Shown here: in pieces, positions 16,032 to 24,725 of the stretch | Numbering within the stretch: the first letter of the stretch is position 1 | How the letters are laid out: every line of letters begins with the position of its first letter | Source: a virus | Virus record (IMG/VR): IMGVR_UViG_3300022200_000020 | Coordinates: 62,001-126,000 of that record | Strand: one strand, 5' to 3' | Length of the DNA stretch: 64,000 bases | The notes under the pieces: model-generated | Told to the model about the DNA's origin: nothing | The model's database searches: none | What the model saw: the letters and a program-made list of their open reading frames with translations, nothing else | Translations under genes and position numbers: made by a program

Positions 16032-16145
16032 ATGAATTTAGCTAAAAAAATTTTTGAAAATTGGGTTGAAGAAAACTACCCATATTTTTATATTACATGG
16101 TTATTATTATTTGTCATAGGACTTATGGGTTCCAACAGTGTTTAA
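16032..16145 (+). CDS. Truncated paralogue of the 84-aa membrane protein (37 aa)
   Basis: 37 codons: FENWVEENYPYFYITWLLLF mirrors the start of the preceding protein (FQEWMVKNHPYFYPSVKLA), then stops after the first membrane segment. The next frame overlaps its end and lacks a natural N-terminus, so a deletion has probably joined two genes near 16140. Confidence 0.5.
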   Translation: MNLAKKIFENWVEENYPYFYITWLLLFVIGLMGSNSV

Positions 16146-16324
16146 AATATAATGAATATCAAAATGTTTATTATAGGGGGGGAGGTGATTGGTCAGTTCA
16201 ATTTAGGATTATAGATGAAAAATTGTATAGTTGGTCACCTCTACATAAATTATTGCATCGACAAATATTAATAGAAGTAACTGAGGAACAGTGGCGAGAA
16301 AGCAATAAAGGATACATTGATTAA
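16097..16324 (+). CDS. Hypothetical protein, probably 5'-truncated
   Basis: About 55 convincing residues (YYRGGGDWSVQFRIIDEKLY, ILIEVTEEQWRESNK) preceded by a poor N-terminus that overlaps the upstream membrane gene. Not recognised. Likely the 3' part of a gene that lost its start in a deletion. Confidence 0.4.
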   Translation: MVIIICHRTYGFQQCLKYNEYQNVYYRGGGDWSVQFRIIDEKLYSWSPLHKLLHRQILIEVTEEQWRESNKGYID

Positions 16325-16342
16325 AAAAAGATTGAAAAATAT

Positions 16343-16373
16343 TAGGACTTATTAAATATATGTTTTATCTTTG
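16343..16373 (+). promoter_or_regulatory. Bacteroidota-type promoter (TAG variant)
   Basis: TAG 16343-16345, 20-nt spacer, TATCTTTG 16366-16373, 34 nt before the start at 16407. Confidence 0.6.
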
Positions 16374-16406
16374 TTCTTTATTAATCTTTAAAACAAAAAA
16401 CAAATT

Positions 16407-16781
16407 ATGAAAACTTTTTATTTTATTTTTGCATTGTTTATTAGTTCCACATTAACTGGTCAAAGTTTTTGCGTAGAAAAAATAATAAACCCCATTACTC
16501 CGGCACCTTGCTCCATTGAGGGGCATTCAGATACCTATGATGGGTGGTTAGTTCAAGTAGGTGTTTATCGACAATTTGTTCAACCACGAGAAGATACTTT
16601 TGCTTATTTCTTTATGGATGATGATGGAGGATTTTTCTCTTATTATATAGATAAAAATTATACTGAAGGTCAGGCGAAAGCAGCAGCAATAATTTACAGA
16701 AGTCTAGGCTTTTGTGATGCCATTGCAAAAATTAATCCCGTCAAAGTTTACCTATTTATTGGTAAGGGGCGGCAATTATAA
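16407..16781 (+). CDS. Exported SPOR-like protein
   Basis: 124 aa. Signal peptide at 1-19 (FYFIFALFISSTLTGQS). The mature part begins with Cys- and Pro-containing CVEKIINPITPAPC, then WLVQVGVYRQF, a spaced acidic loop, and QAKAAAIIYRSLGFCDA. The strand-helix-strand order resembles SPOR peptidoglycan-binding domains (VQVGxF, then xAxxxxxxLRxxGxxxA). May bind denuded glycan in the host periplasm. Assignment tentative. Confidence 0.6.
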   Translation: MKTFYFIFALFISSTLTGQSFCVEKIINPITPAPCSIEGHSDTYDGWLVQVGVYRQFVQPREDTFAYFFMDDDGGFFSYYIDKNYTEGQAKAAAIIYRSLGFCDAIAKINPVKVYLFIGKGRQL

Positions 16782-16801
16782 CATTTTTTAAAAAAGTAAA
16801 C

Positions 16802-17269
16802 ATGAAATTTAAAAAATTAATTACTCAGGAATCAATAGAACTTTATTCTTACGTAAAGGACTACATCACTTTACATAATGATACAGTCATTGGAATTTCA
16901 ACAGATTCTCTATGCAAGAGTAATAAAATAGTTTACGCCACAGTTGTTGTGCTTTATCGTAAAGGTAAAGGTGGTCACGTGCTTTATCGCCGTGAATTCA
17001 AAGAACGTAAACTATATGGTAAAGCATCAGGTAAAAACTTTGAAAAACTTTACTATGAAACGATTTTGTCACAACAAGTCGTCGAAATATTAGAAGATTT
17101 TTCTCCATTAATTGATGTTAATTTAGATTTCAATAATGATCCTCTTTATTTTTCAAATAACGTATTGTTAGCCTCTATGGGCTGGTTTAAAGCAAAAGGT
17201 GTAAAGGTTTCTGGTAAACCATGTTGCTATGCTCAAGTAGCAGATGAAGTGGTTAGATGCGTAGGATAA
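16802..17269 (+). CDS. DUF458 (YkuK-like) RNase H-fold protein
   Basis: 155 aa. VIGISTDSLCK supplies the first Asp of an RNase H-like site. YATVVVLYRKGKGGHVLYRR, FEKLYYETILSQQVVEILEDF and VNLDFNN give the following strands and acidic positions, and YAQVADEVVR is the C-terminal helix. This order is that of DUF458 predicted nucleases. Followed by a terminator. Confidence 0.7.
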   Translation: MKFKKLITQESIELYSYVKDYITLHNDTVIGISTDSLCKSNKIVYATVVVLYRKGKGGHVLYRREFKERKLYGKASGKNFEKLYYETILSQQVVEILEDFSPLIDVNLDFNNDPLYFSNNVLLASMGWFKAKGVKVSGKPCCYAQVADEVVRCVG

Positions 17270-17270
17270 A

Positions 17271-17315
17271 AACAACCCACTACTGTTTTATTATGGTGGT
17301 GGGTTGTTTTATTAT
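17271..17315 (+). terminator. Intrinsic terminator
   Basis: AACAACCCACTAC pairs with GGTGGTGGGTTGTT (with a small internal offset), then TTATT. Confidence 0.8.
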
Positions 17316-17373
17316 TTAAATGTTAAGGGGGAGTAGCTTAAATTCCACTATTTATTAGAAATAGCTATAAAGC

Positions 17374-17922
17374 ATGATAATTTTCCTTGAATCCAAAAAT
17401 ATAGGTCATAATAATTTAAAATTAACCGGAACTATCCCTAAATATCTTTATCCCTTATTTTATGATTTTGTTAACTATTGTAGAAATAAAATAGGTATAG
17501 ATAATACCACAATAAATTTAAATTTTAAACAAGTTAAAAATAATGAAATAGGGTTTGTTAATTTTTCGAATGTTTTGAATGGGGAAAATAAAATTATTAT
17601 AGATAAAAACGCAAGTTATCCCTTTTTATTAAAATACATAGCACATGAATTAACACATATAAAACAAATTATCAATAAAGAATTACAAATAAAAGAGGGG
17701 TTTTTTATTTGGAATAATGAGAGAAATATTTCCATAGCTGAATATAACATAATTATTAAAAATTATGATTTTGATACTTATAAAAATCTAGAATGGGAAA
17801 AAGAAGCTTATGATAATCAATATAAGATATTAAATGATTATATTAGTACGGACTCGCTTAAAAACTTAGCTACTCAGGCAACAGACCCAACCTTAAAATA
17901 CATTTTATTAAATGCCTTTTAA
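17374..17922 (+). CDS. HExxH metallopeptidase-like protein with capsid-targeting-like N-terminus
   Basis: 182 aa. It starts MIIFLESK (cut after FLE). A zinc-peptidase motif, HELTHIKQ, lies near residue 89 in LKYIAHELTHIKQII, and EWEKEAYDNQ about 45 residues later could give the third metal ligand (the ExxxD helix of SprT/gluzincin type). A packaged peptidase could act on host targets just after injection or on head scaffolding. It is monocistronic after a terminator; no exact -7 element seen. Confidence 0.65.
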   Translation: MIIFLESKNIGHNNLKLTGTIPKYLYPLFYDFVNYCRNKIGIDNTTINLNFKQVKNNEIGFVNFSNVLNGENKIIIDKNASYPFLLKYIAHELTHIKQIINKELQIKEGFFIWNNERNISIAEYNIIIKNYDFDTYKNLEWEKEAYDNQYKILNDYISTDSLKNLATQATDPTLKYILLNAF

Positions 17923-17938
17923 AAAATTTTTATAAAAT

Positions 17939-18205
17939 ATGAATGATATAAATATAAATTGGAACCCCATTGAAACTATCCCCATAGATAAGATGGTTAT
18001 GGCATATTTAATAGGTTTTATTAATGGAGAGTGTGAATTTTCATATAGTTTAGTAGCACTCAACAGTAAGACTTCACAAATAGAAGTATATACTTCTTTA
18101 TTCCACAAAAAAGAATTTATTTTTAGTTTAGGGGCACATTATGTAGCATGGGCTGATCTTGATGATGAAACCATGCCATTTAAATTAAATAATATTTATA
18201 ATTAG
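17939..18205 (+). CDS. DUF551-like small protein
   Basis: 88 aa: INWNPIETIPIDKMVMAYL at the start and GAHYVAWADLDDETMP near the end match the usual layout of DUF551-type phage proteins of unknown function. Confidence 0.5.
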   Translation: MNDININWNPIETIPIDKMVMAYLIGFINGECEFSYSLVALNSKTSQIEVYTSLFHKKEFIFSLGAHYVAWADLDDETMPFKLNNIYN

Positions 18206-18207
18206 TT

Positions 18208-18528
18208 ATGTCAGAAAGTACGATACAAATAGTAAAATTAAAAAGAGTAGACAAAATTCATAATAATATAAGTGATTATTGCCACCCCTTATCATTACTT
18301 GAGTTTATTGAAGAAAATCGTGAAACTCATTTTTTACTTAGAATTGAAACGCAAATATATTTCTTTCAAAAAGAAATAATAGATTTCGAAGTTGATGATT
18401 GTAATTATATGATTAGTGGCATGGAAGAAGATGCAGATCATATAATATTTCTGTCATATTATGATGGTGCCACATATGCAGATGAATTAATAGAGGAGAG
18501 TTTAATGAAATACTATAATGAAAAATAA
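18208..18528 (+). CDS. Hypothetical protein (106 aa)
   Basis: 106 aa, acidic, with ILRIE-like strands and a C-terminal MEEDADHIIFLSYYDGATYA segment. Not recognised. Starts 2 nt after the previous gene and ends 2 nt before the ADP-ribosyltransferase-like gene. Confidence 0.6.
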   Translation: MSESTIQIVKLKRVDKIHNNISDYCHPLSLLEFIEENRETHFLLRIETQIYFFQKEIIDFEVDDCNYMISGMEEDADHIIFLSYYDGATYADELIEESLMKYYNEK

Positions 18529-18530
18529 AT

Positions 18531-19346
18531 ATGTATATTTTTTTTGAGGGAAGTGATAATAACAGTGTGGGGTATCATGGATCAAAGCGAGATTCCCTTA
18601 TTTTTTATGATAGAAATGAACATGTAGATTACAATTTGTTAGGATACGGATTATATCTCACATCTTCAAAAAAAGAGGCATCACATTATTCTAAAGTAAA
18701 AGGTAATGAAGTAGGATATGTTTATAAAGTATTAATAAGCGGTAATATTGTTAATTGGTTAGATATTGTGCAGGAGAAAGAAAAAATCATAAAGTCTGAT
18801 TCATCTTTTTATAACTATTTCATGGAAGATAATAAATATAATTTTGAAGATGGTATTTATGAAATTGATTTAAATAATTATTTAGAGTGGGATTTTTTAG
18901 AAAATGACCTGCCAGATTGGGCTAAAGATGATAACGGTAAACCGGGATATTTTATAAGTGGAAAAATAAATGGTCAAGAGATAAATCAAGAATATGGATA
19001 CTCTGAAAAAGAAATAAATGAAAAAATAAAAATGTTTATTAACGGATTAAATATAAAAGATACTATGGCTGAAATTAATATAGGCAATCAATATTTTTAC
19101 GGCAATAAAATAAAAAAAATAAATACCAATACTGTTTTTGCTTCTTACCACAATCTTTATACTTATCTTTATCTCAGGTTTAATACTACTAAAAAAGTAT
19201 CCGAATATTTTGTTAAAATGGGAATAGATGGAGTAAGATATAAACAGGATACAATAGATTATGATGAAATGTCAAATGATAAACCTATAGTAACAGTAAT
19301 TTATAATCCTAAAATGATAAAGGTATTAGATAAACTTTCAGTATAA
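18531..19346 (+). CDS. ADP-ribosyltransferase-like protein with capsid-targeting-like N-terminus
   Basis: 271 aa. The N-terminus MYIFFEGS matches the packaged-protein pattern (cut after FFE). VGYHGSKRDS at 13 is the first ART motif, and YGLYLTSSKKEASHYSK at 43 is the hallmark second motif of phage/polyvalent-type ARTs. The C-terminal half has VFASYHNLYTYLYLR and a GIDGVRYKQDT strand typical of these folds. Expected to use NAD+ to modify a host target after injection, as T4 Alt does. Its target cannot be predicted. Confidence 0.75.
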   Translation: MYIFFEGSDNNSVGYHGSKRDSLIFYDRNEHVDYNLLGYGLYLTSSKKEASHYSKVKGNEVGYVYKVLISGNIVNWLDIVQEKEKIIKSDSSFYNYFMEDNKYNFEDGIYEIDLNNYLEWDFLENDLPDWAKDDNGKPGYFISGKINGQEINQEYGYSEKEINEKIKMFINGLNIKDTMAEINIGNQYFYGNKIKKINTNTVFASYHNLYTYLYLRFNTTKKVSEYFVKMGIDGVRYKQDTIDYDEMSNDKPIVTVIYNPKMIKVLDKLSV

Positions 19347-19811
19347 ATGATTCAACAGAAAAAGAAGATTTGCAAGGATTGTAATACCGAACAATATGTT
19401 TTTTCACATGGTCGGTGTAAGAATTGTGCCTATATTTTTAAGTTAAATGGTCAGGTTGAAATAGAGCAGCCTATAATTCTTCCAATTGAATTAATGGAAA
19501 AACTAACAAAAATAAAACAAGTTAGTAAGACTAATACTTATCAAGACAGTAAAGGAAAAAGATGGACAAGTCAAGAAATTGAGTTAAAAGTAAATAAGGC
19601 AAAAGCACAAAAAATAGATTCTTTCTTAAATGAGTATGGTTATATTTTTTGTGAAGATTGTAAAACCTCTAATGCATTTAAGTTTGATTGTTCACATGAA
19701 ATAAGTGTTAAACAAGCAAAAGAAATTGGCCAAGTTGAATTAGCTTGGGATATTGATAATATAAAATTACGATGTAGGCCATGTCATCAAGAGCATGACA
19801 ATTTGGCATAG
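19347..19811 (+). CDS. HNH/zinc-ribbon nuclease-like protein
   Basis: 154 aa. An N-terminal CKDCNTEQYV-CKNC zinc ribbon, a basic linker, and a C-terminal HNH-type zinc site: CEDCKTS, FDCSHEISVKQA, then CRPCHQEHDN. This resembles NinG/HNH phage recombination nucleases. Starts directly after the ART gene (no gap). Confidence 0.65.
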   Translation: MIQQKKKICKDCNTEQYVFSHGRCKNCAYIFKLNGQVEIEQPIILPIELMEKLTKIKQVSKTNTYQDSKGKRWTSQEIELKVNKAKAQKIDSFLNEYGYIFCEDCKTSNAFKFDCSHEISVKQAKEIGQVELAWDIDNIKLRCRPCHQEHDNLA

Positions 19812-19898
19812 TAAATGAATATATTAATGACAAAGTGACAATTTAAATGGGTTGGCACATTAATTGAATAAGAACAATAAAAAACTAAAACAAATATT

Positions 19899-20267
19899 AT
19901 GGAAGATTTTGAAAAAATGTTAGAGCAACTTTTTAAAGGTTCAGGTTTTTATCCGGTTAATTTTAAGGTAATTTATACTGGGGGTAATGATCCTTCATAT
20001 AAATCTGATTTTAATAACGGGGTTAAAAAAGAAAAAACTTTGGGTGATCTTTTAAAGGAAAAAGAACATGATCTTAATTTGGCTGAAAAAGAAGAGCGAT
20101 ATGAAGATTGTGCTAAAATCCAAAATGAAATTACTGATTTAAGGGAAAATTATGAAGTCAGGAATGAAAAACGAATTACTCTTAGAGATAAGATAAACTT
20201 AGCAGTCAAAGAAAAACGCTATATGGATGCTGCCAAGTTTAAGAAAGAGTTAGAAGAACTTGTATAA
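19899..20267 (+). CDS. UVR-motif protein
   Basis: 122 aa. The second half holds two tandem UVR-type helical hairpins: LNLAEKEERYEDCAKIQNEI and INLAVKEKRYMDAAKFKKEL. UVR motifs mediate protein contacts in UvrB/UvrC and McsA. No nuclease or helicase part is present, so it may be an adaptor. Followed by a terminator. Confidence 0.7.
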   Translation: MEDFEKMLEQLFKGSGFYPVNFKVIYTGGNDPSYKSDFNNGVKKEKTLGDLLKEKEHDLNLAEKEERYEDCAKIQNEITDLRENYEVRNEKRITLRDKINLAVKEKRYMDAAKFKKELEELV

Positions 20268-20308
20268 AAAAAAGGGGTTATGGATTAATTTTCATAACCT
20301 CTTTTTTA
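20266..20308 (+). terminator. Intrinsic terminator
   Basis: AAAGGGGTTATG pairs with CATAACCTCTTT, then a T run. Confidence 0.8.
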
Positions 20309-20339
20309 TTTATTTTGATATTTATATAAAAACAAAGCT

Positions 20340-20639
20340 ATGCCTTGTAAAATAGAAGCAATTGCTGCTGCTCAACGTGCAGCTATATTAAATCAAAACA
20401 TATATAGTGCAGATAATGTTTATGGCCCATCACATCCTAATGCAAATCAGGAAGTAGGTTCTGATGATCCTCTTAACAAAAAGGGACGTGGAACAGGGGG
20501 AACTTTTGACACCTCTTTTAATGCTGGTAATTATACTGATAAGTTTGGTAGACCAGAAGTTTATAACAGTGGAAGACAAGCAGTTTATACCAATTTTTAT
20601 AACCCTAATAATTCTTACGATACATTTGAATGCGTTTAA
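20340..20639 (+). CDS. Hypothetical Gly/Asn-rich protein (99 aa)
   Basis: 99 aa, low complexity, rich in Asn, Gly and Tyr (GPSHPNANQEVGSDDP, GRGTGGTFDTSFNAGNYT). Possibly a minor virion protein. Overlaps the next start by 10 nt. Confidence 0.55.
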   Translation: MPCKIEAIAAAQRAAILNQNIYSADNVYGPSHPNANQEVGSDDPLNKKGRGTGGTFDTSFNAGNYTDKFGRPEVYNSGRQAVYTNFYNPNNSYDTFECV

Positions 20640-20980
20640 TAACTGAGGTCAAACGAATAATTACAGAGGCTGTAAAATTAACTGATTTAAAAGATGCTAT
20701 TTTAAGTCAAAAAGTTATTCAATTTAACTATGAGGGTAAGGAGGGTATAAGGAAAGTTGAACCAGTTTTAATAGGTAAAACTAAAAAAAATAATACTGCT
20801 ATTAGAGCTTATCAAATTAATGGTGCTACTTCCACTCAAAATAATGAATGGAAGATTTTCTTGACCGATAAAATGTCTAATTTAAAAGTATTAGAATTAG
20901 ATCAGGCAGAAAATAGACCTGAGTATAACCCCAACGGTGATGCAGAATTTAGAAAAATAGTTATACAGCGACCAACCTAA
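20630..20980 (+). CDS. WYL-like domain protein with capsid-targeting-like N-terminus
   Basis: 116 aa. The first 15 residues (MRLITEVKRIITEAV) hold two ITE sites like prohead-protease cuts. The rest resembles a single WYL-type beta barrel: IQFNYEGKEGIRKVEPVLIG, AIRAYQINGAT, EWKIFLTDKMSNLKVLE. WYL domains bind nucleic acids or nucleotides in regulators and defence systems. A short head-delivered WYL protein would be a candidate host regulator. Confidence 0.6.
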   Translation: MRLITEVKRIITEAVKLTDLKDAILSQKVIQFNYEGKEGIRKVEPVLIGKTKKNNTAIRAYQINGATSTQNNEWKIFLTDKMSNLKVLELDQAENRPEYNPNGDAEFRKIVIQRPT

Positions 20981-20985
20981 TAATA

Positions 20986-21438
20986 ATGAATTTTTTAGCA
21001 AGTGGCAAATTAATAGAATTAGTGTTAGCTTTAAGAATTTACAATCTTAAGTTTAATACAATCTATCGTCCAATATCTAAAATTAAAGACTCATATTATG
21101 AAATTGGTAATGAAAAAATGATTGTTATTACAGACAACATTAATGAAGCATTTACAGCTAATATTTTAAAAGGGGAAACTACTGACTATATAAATAAAAT
21201 CATAGATGTTTTTTCCTTTAGGGGGAAATATTATATCATACAAAATCATGTGGTTAACTGGTGTCCAGTAACTAATCCTGAGATAATAAGTAATTTACAA
21301 AAGGAGTGTTTACGTTATAATGTCCCCCTTATAAATTACGATGAAAAAAAATTTGGCAATAATGGTTCACTGAAACACCATTATTGCCAAATGGAATCTT
21401 TTAACCCAATGTCACAAAATATCCCTATCTTTAAATAA
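20986..21438 (+). CDS. Hypothetical protein (150 aa)
   Basis: 150 aa, beta-rich (DSYYEIGNEKMIVITDNI, FSFRGKYYIIQNHVVNW). Not recognised. Its 3' part contains a perfect 15-bp inverted repeat. It converges with the glycosyltransferase gene, overlapping by 8 nt. Confidence 0.55.
   Translation: MNFLASGKLIELVLALRIYNLKFNTIYRPISKIKDSYYEIGNEKMIVITDNINEAFTANILKGETTDYINKIIDVFSFRGKYYIIQNHVVNWCPVTNPEIISNLQKECLRYNVPLINYDEKKFGNNGSLKHHYCQMESFNPMSQNIPIFK
21351..21392. repeat. 15-bp perfect inverted repeat inside a coding region
   Basis: ATTTGGCAATAATGG (21351-21365) and CCATTATTGCCAAAT (21378-21392) with a 12-nt loop. It lies near a convergent gene junction but lacks a T run on either strand. Confidence 0.7.
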
Positions 21439-22549
21439 GATTGTAAATGTCCAATCTTTGTTTTCCAGTTTTTTTATAATCAAAGTGTTCGCTGCAATAC
21501 TCATATAGTCTTTCTCCCATATCTTCCCGAAGTTCTTTTTCATTTTGCAGCATTTTAAGCGACTTTATGAAGTCCCGGTGCGCTTTGCTATTATCTACTA
21601 TAAAGCCTCCACCACAAGCCTTTAAAACTGCACTATACTGGGGTAAATCGGAAGCTACAACAGGAATTTTATGTAAAGCACTTTCAATTAGTTTCAACTC
21701 AGATTTATATTTATTAAATGCATTATTGACAAGAGGTACGATAAACACATCAAATTGATTCATGATTTTTAAATATGCTCTAATGTCCATAGACCACAAT
21801 CTTCTGTAGTTTTGTTCATCGACTTTTAGATATTCATTTTGTTTGTTGTATCCCATTAAATAATTCTTATAGGCTGGATCAACTAAATTATAATTATTTG
21901 TGATTATGTGTTCATATTCACTCCAAACTCCATTATTATTTATTGTGACTCCACCATTAGGATTTATTTGTCTATTATCAAATCCAGCTAAAATAAACTG
22001 TATATTTTTCATTTTACTAAGTATGCCGATCTTTGACATAAGCTTCATATCATCTACGTGAGAGCTACTACCAGCCCAACCTATGGTAAACTTATTATTC
22101 TCTAATTCGCTAACATGCTTAGATTCATATTCATAATTTAGAGAATTAGGTACAATAAATATATTATTATTATATTTCTTTAATGCTTTATATATTTGTT
22201 CAGTAGAACAAATAACTGCTGTTACCTTCCCCACATAATTAAATAAAGTTTCAGTAGTTTTATTAAATTTGTTATATTGGTATAGATAGTGTGTCATGGG
22301 TACTTCCCAAAAATCATCTATATCCAAGATAATTTTTTTACCGCTGGTGAGGGTATTATCAATGAAATTTCTTATTGCTGGATTTTGTAAAGAAGAAAAA
22401 TGTAAAAAGAATTTTTCTTGGTCTGAATTTATAGCATCTTCTACACCACCAAACTCTATATCATAATCTAAATTTTCATATAGGAAAATATGCGGGTCTT
22501 GTATTCTATATTTCTGTATCCCTCCACTAACATTATCGAAAATAAACAT
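21431..22549 (-). CDS. Glycosyltransferase, GT-B fold (GT1/GT4-like)
   Basis: 372 aa. The C-terminal Rossmann half shows the family layout: FTIGWAGSSSHVDDMK (start of domain 2), NIQFILAGFDN, and the donor-binding region YKSELKLIESALHKIPVVAS. GGGFIVDN and a C-terminal FDYKKTGKQRLDIY helix follow. The N-terminal half has CSTEQIYKALKKYNN and FIVPNSLN. It probably transfers a sugar to phage DNA, virion or host envelope. First gene of the minus-strand block end. Confidence 0.8.
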   Translation of the reverse strand: MFIFDNVSGGIQKYRIQDPHIFLYENLDYDIEFGGVEDAINSDQEKFFLHFSSLQNPAIRNFIDNTLTSGKKIILDIDDFWEVPMTHYLYQYNKFNKTTETLFNYVGKVTAVICSTEQIYKALKKYNNNIFIVPNSLNYEYESKHVSELENNKFTIGWAGSSSHVDDMKLMSKIGILSKMKNIQFILAGFDNRQINPNGGVTINNNGVWSEYEHIITNNYNLVDPAYKNYLMGYNKQNEYLKVDEQNYRRLWSMDIRAYLKIMNQFDVFIVPLVNNAFNKYKSELKLIESALHKIPVVASDLPQYSAVLKACGGGFIVDNSKAHRDFIKSLKMLQNEKELREDMGERLYEYCSEHFDYKKTGKQRLDIYNLI

Positions 22550-22557
22550 ATATATTA

Positions 22558-23154
22558 TTATTTAATTTTAAAATCATTAAAACTTCCTAAGACTTCTCTA
22601 TACTCATAGAAATCAGGAATATTTGTATCTTCACACTTATCATTTATTTTATAAAAAAAATCATATAAATCTTGAGTGTATACTATTGATTTAGGGGTAT
22701 CAATAGTATTTACAACCATTTTTTTTGATGTATACAATAACTTAGAAAAAACATCAAGACTGATTTTATGGTCTATTTTTTCTAAAATGATTAAGTCATA
22801 AAAATTCTCTTCAAGATTTATTTTTATTGAGGAACCATTATAATGGATAAATGTAATTTTAGATGTCTGATCAATAAAACATCTTTCGGTTGGATCATAG
22901 TTTACATCGTAAGACCAATCATTTTCTTTTGAATATTCTTTTAATAAATCTAAAGAATAAAGAATATTTATAATCGAATTAGATATAACCAATATGTTTG
23001 TCCAATCCCCCCACACAGAATTATCCACAATTATGGGTGAAAAGTGCTCTAGGAATTGGTAATTAACAGATGTGCCGAAAATTAACAAATCTTCCTGATT
23101 AATAGTATCAAGAAGATTTGTTAATTCCACCGCCTTTTTATGACTATAATCCAC
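22558..23154 (-). CDS. Hypothetical alpha/beta protein (198 aa)
   Basis: 198 aa with alternating strands (EDLLIFGTSVNY, TNILVISNSIINILY, FYDLIILEKIDH, KKMVVNTIDTP). The layout suggests a Rossmann-like or methyltransferase-like fold, but no SAM motif is clear. It is 8 nt upstream of the glycosyltransferase and probably works with it. Confidence 0.6.
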   Translation of the reverse strand: MDYSHKKAVELTNLLDTINQEDLLIFGTSVNYQFLEHFSPIIVDNSVWGDWTNILVISNSIINILYSLDLLKEYSKENDWSYDVNYDPTERCFIDQTSKITFIHYNGSSIKINLEENFYDLIILEKIDHKISLDVFSKLLYTSKKMVVNTIDTPKSIVYTQDLYDFFYKINDKCEDTNIPDFYEYREVLGSFNDFKIK

Positions 23155-23193
23155 ATTTAACGTTTTCTATGTTAAATATAAAATTATATTTTT

Positions 23194-23937
23194 TTAATTA
23201 AAGTTATATCCCTGTACAATTCGCATGATTTTTTTATCATATGGATAAGCAGCATTTTTGTTGGCATATCCAGCATCATAAATTGCGTAGGCTAATTTTT
23301 CAGCATCATTTAAATTAAAGTTAAACTTACCCTTATAGTTAGGGTGATCAGAATTGATTCTATCATATATAAATCTAACCCCAGCCTCTAAACCCGCACT
23401 TTTACTTTTAAATGCATAGAAAGAACATTTTTCATCACCACAGTCATCTTTATACATGACTGGTGCTTTTGTATTAGCATTTATGAACGCTAAAAAATCT
23501 GCGCTGTAGTAACTCCCCGTTTTTTCTTTCAAATTCAAAAAGTTATAATATTTTGCAGCTAATGTGCCCAATCTTTCTTCTTTTGCATTGATATTTTCAA
23601 TGACTATCATCCCAGTTATTACAGAACTATTCAAATTACCATATTTTTTACATAACGTTTTGATAATAGGATGTAATTCGTTAATAACATTTTGTATATA
23701 TTCAGATTTAGCATACTGAGTTATATTGGCATACCTCTCAGAAAGATTAAATCCTTTGCTACGAATAACTGTTTTTTCGACTGCTAGTGGTTTGTTTAAC
23801 ATCTGAACTATATGTTCATTTGTCACATTATAGTTTACAATATCAACACATTCAATATTCTGTGTACTAGTGGTGAATATTATTACTAATAATAAAAGGT
23901 TTAACCCAAAGATTCTTTTTTGTATAATTTGTTTCAT
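23194..23937 (-). CDS. Exported glucosaminidase-like endolysin
   Basis: 247 aa. Signal/anchor segment at 8-25 (IFGLNLLLLVIIFTTSTQ). The glucosaminidase core starts near 115: VIENINAKEERLGTLAAKYY (catalytic Glu in the E-xx-N context), FLNLKEKTGS, SADFLAFIN, FKSKSAGLEAGVRFI. YAIYDAGYANKNAAYPYDKK follows, the usual end of FlgJ/LytG-like domains. Would cleave peptidoglycan for lysis or entry. Confidence 0.75.
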   Translation of the reverse strand: MKQIIQKRIFGLNLLLLVIIFTTSTQNIECVDIVNYNVTNEHIVQMLNKPLAVEKTVIRSKGFNLSERYANITQYAKSEYIQNVINELHPIIKTLCKKYGNLNSSVITGMIVIENINAKEERLGTLAAKYYNFLNLKEKTGSYYSADFLAFINANTKAPVMYKDDCGDEKCSFYAFKSKSAGLEAGVRFIYDRINSDHPNYKGKFNFNLNDAEKLAYAIYDAGYANKNAAYPYDKKIMRIVQGYNFN

Positions 23938-24011
23938 GTTAAATATAATTTTTTCATATATCTTTTAAATATAATAAATAAATATGAAAAAGATACATAA
24001 AAAGAACACAA

Positions 24012-24725
24012 TTATACAAAAATATTAATTATTTGTTGTTTTTCGAATAAAATATCATCAAAAATAGTATTTTCTCCATCTTTTATTATTAATCTTTGTC
24101 TGCTGGGCAAATAAAATGCACTATAATTGCAATTTTCTTTTAGACATTTATCTGATATAATATACCCATTGTTGGTTTTACTTAAAATAAAAAACTCATC
24201 AAGTAATGACAAGCAATTAAGTGGAGCTTCTAATACTTCACACAATTTGATTTCTAAATTCATACAATCTTCTTTAAATTTAAAACCGGAAGATGATGGA
24301 TCAAGTTCACCAGCTAAAAAATATTTACCATGTGTCATAAAATCTTTTTTAGAGATTTTACCACATATCCAAGCGGTAGTCATGTCTTTTAATATCCTAA
24401 CAAAATAATACTGATCACATTTTTGATGCAAGCTATGAATTGAAATGCTATTATAATAATGTAACTGGGGTATTCCAGAAACCTTTTTAGTTTTAACATC
24501 TATTTTCACACCATTAATAAGTAAGTCAGCATCTTTTGTTCCAATATAATTATCTGTTTCGTTTAGACCCAAAAAATCTAAAACAATAATTTCACCAAGG
24601 GCACCATATATTTGTGACTTACCCTCTGTGAAACTATTTTTTATTTTAGAAAAATTATAAAGTTTTTTAGAACGTTTTATTTGTTCGGGGGTTATTTTTA
24701 CTTCTGTAATTATTCTGCTAGACAT
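24012..24725 (-). CDS. PD-(D/E)XK nuclease-like protein
   Basis: 237 aa. Residues 40-80 read YGALGEIIVLDFLG, GTKDADLLINGVKIDVKTKK: the Glu, Asp and D-x-K positions of a restriction-endonuclease-like core. IITEVKIT at the start resembles the ITE sites of packaged proteins but may be chance. Overlaps the helicase gene by 16 nt, suggesting a functional pair. Confidence 0.65.
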   Translation of the reverse strand: MSSRIITEVKITPEQIKRSKKLYNFSKIKNSFTEGKSQIYGALGEIIVLDFLGLNETDNYIGTKDADLLINGVKIDVKTKKVSGIPQLHYYNSISIHSLHQKCDQYYFVRILKDMTTAWICGKISKKDFMTHGKYFLAGELDPSSSGFKFKEDCMNLEIKLCEVLEAPLNCLSLLDEFFILSKTNNGYIISDKCLKENCNYSAFYLPSRQRLIIKDGENTIFDDILFEKQQIINIFV

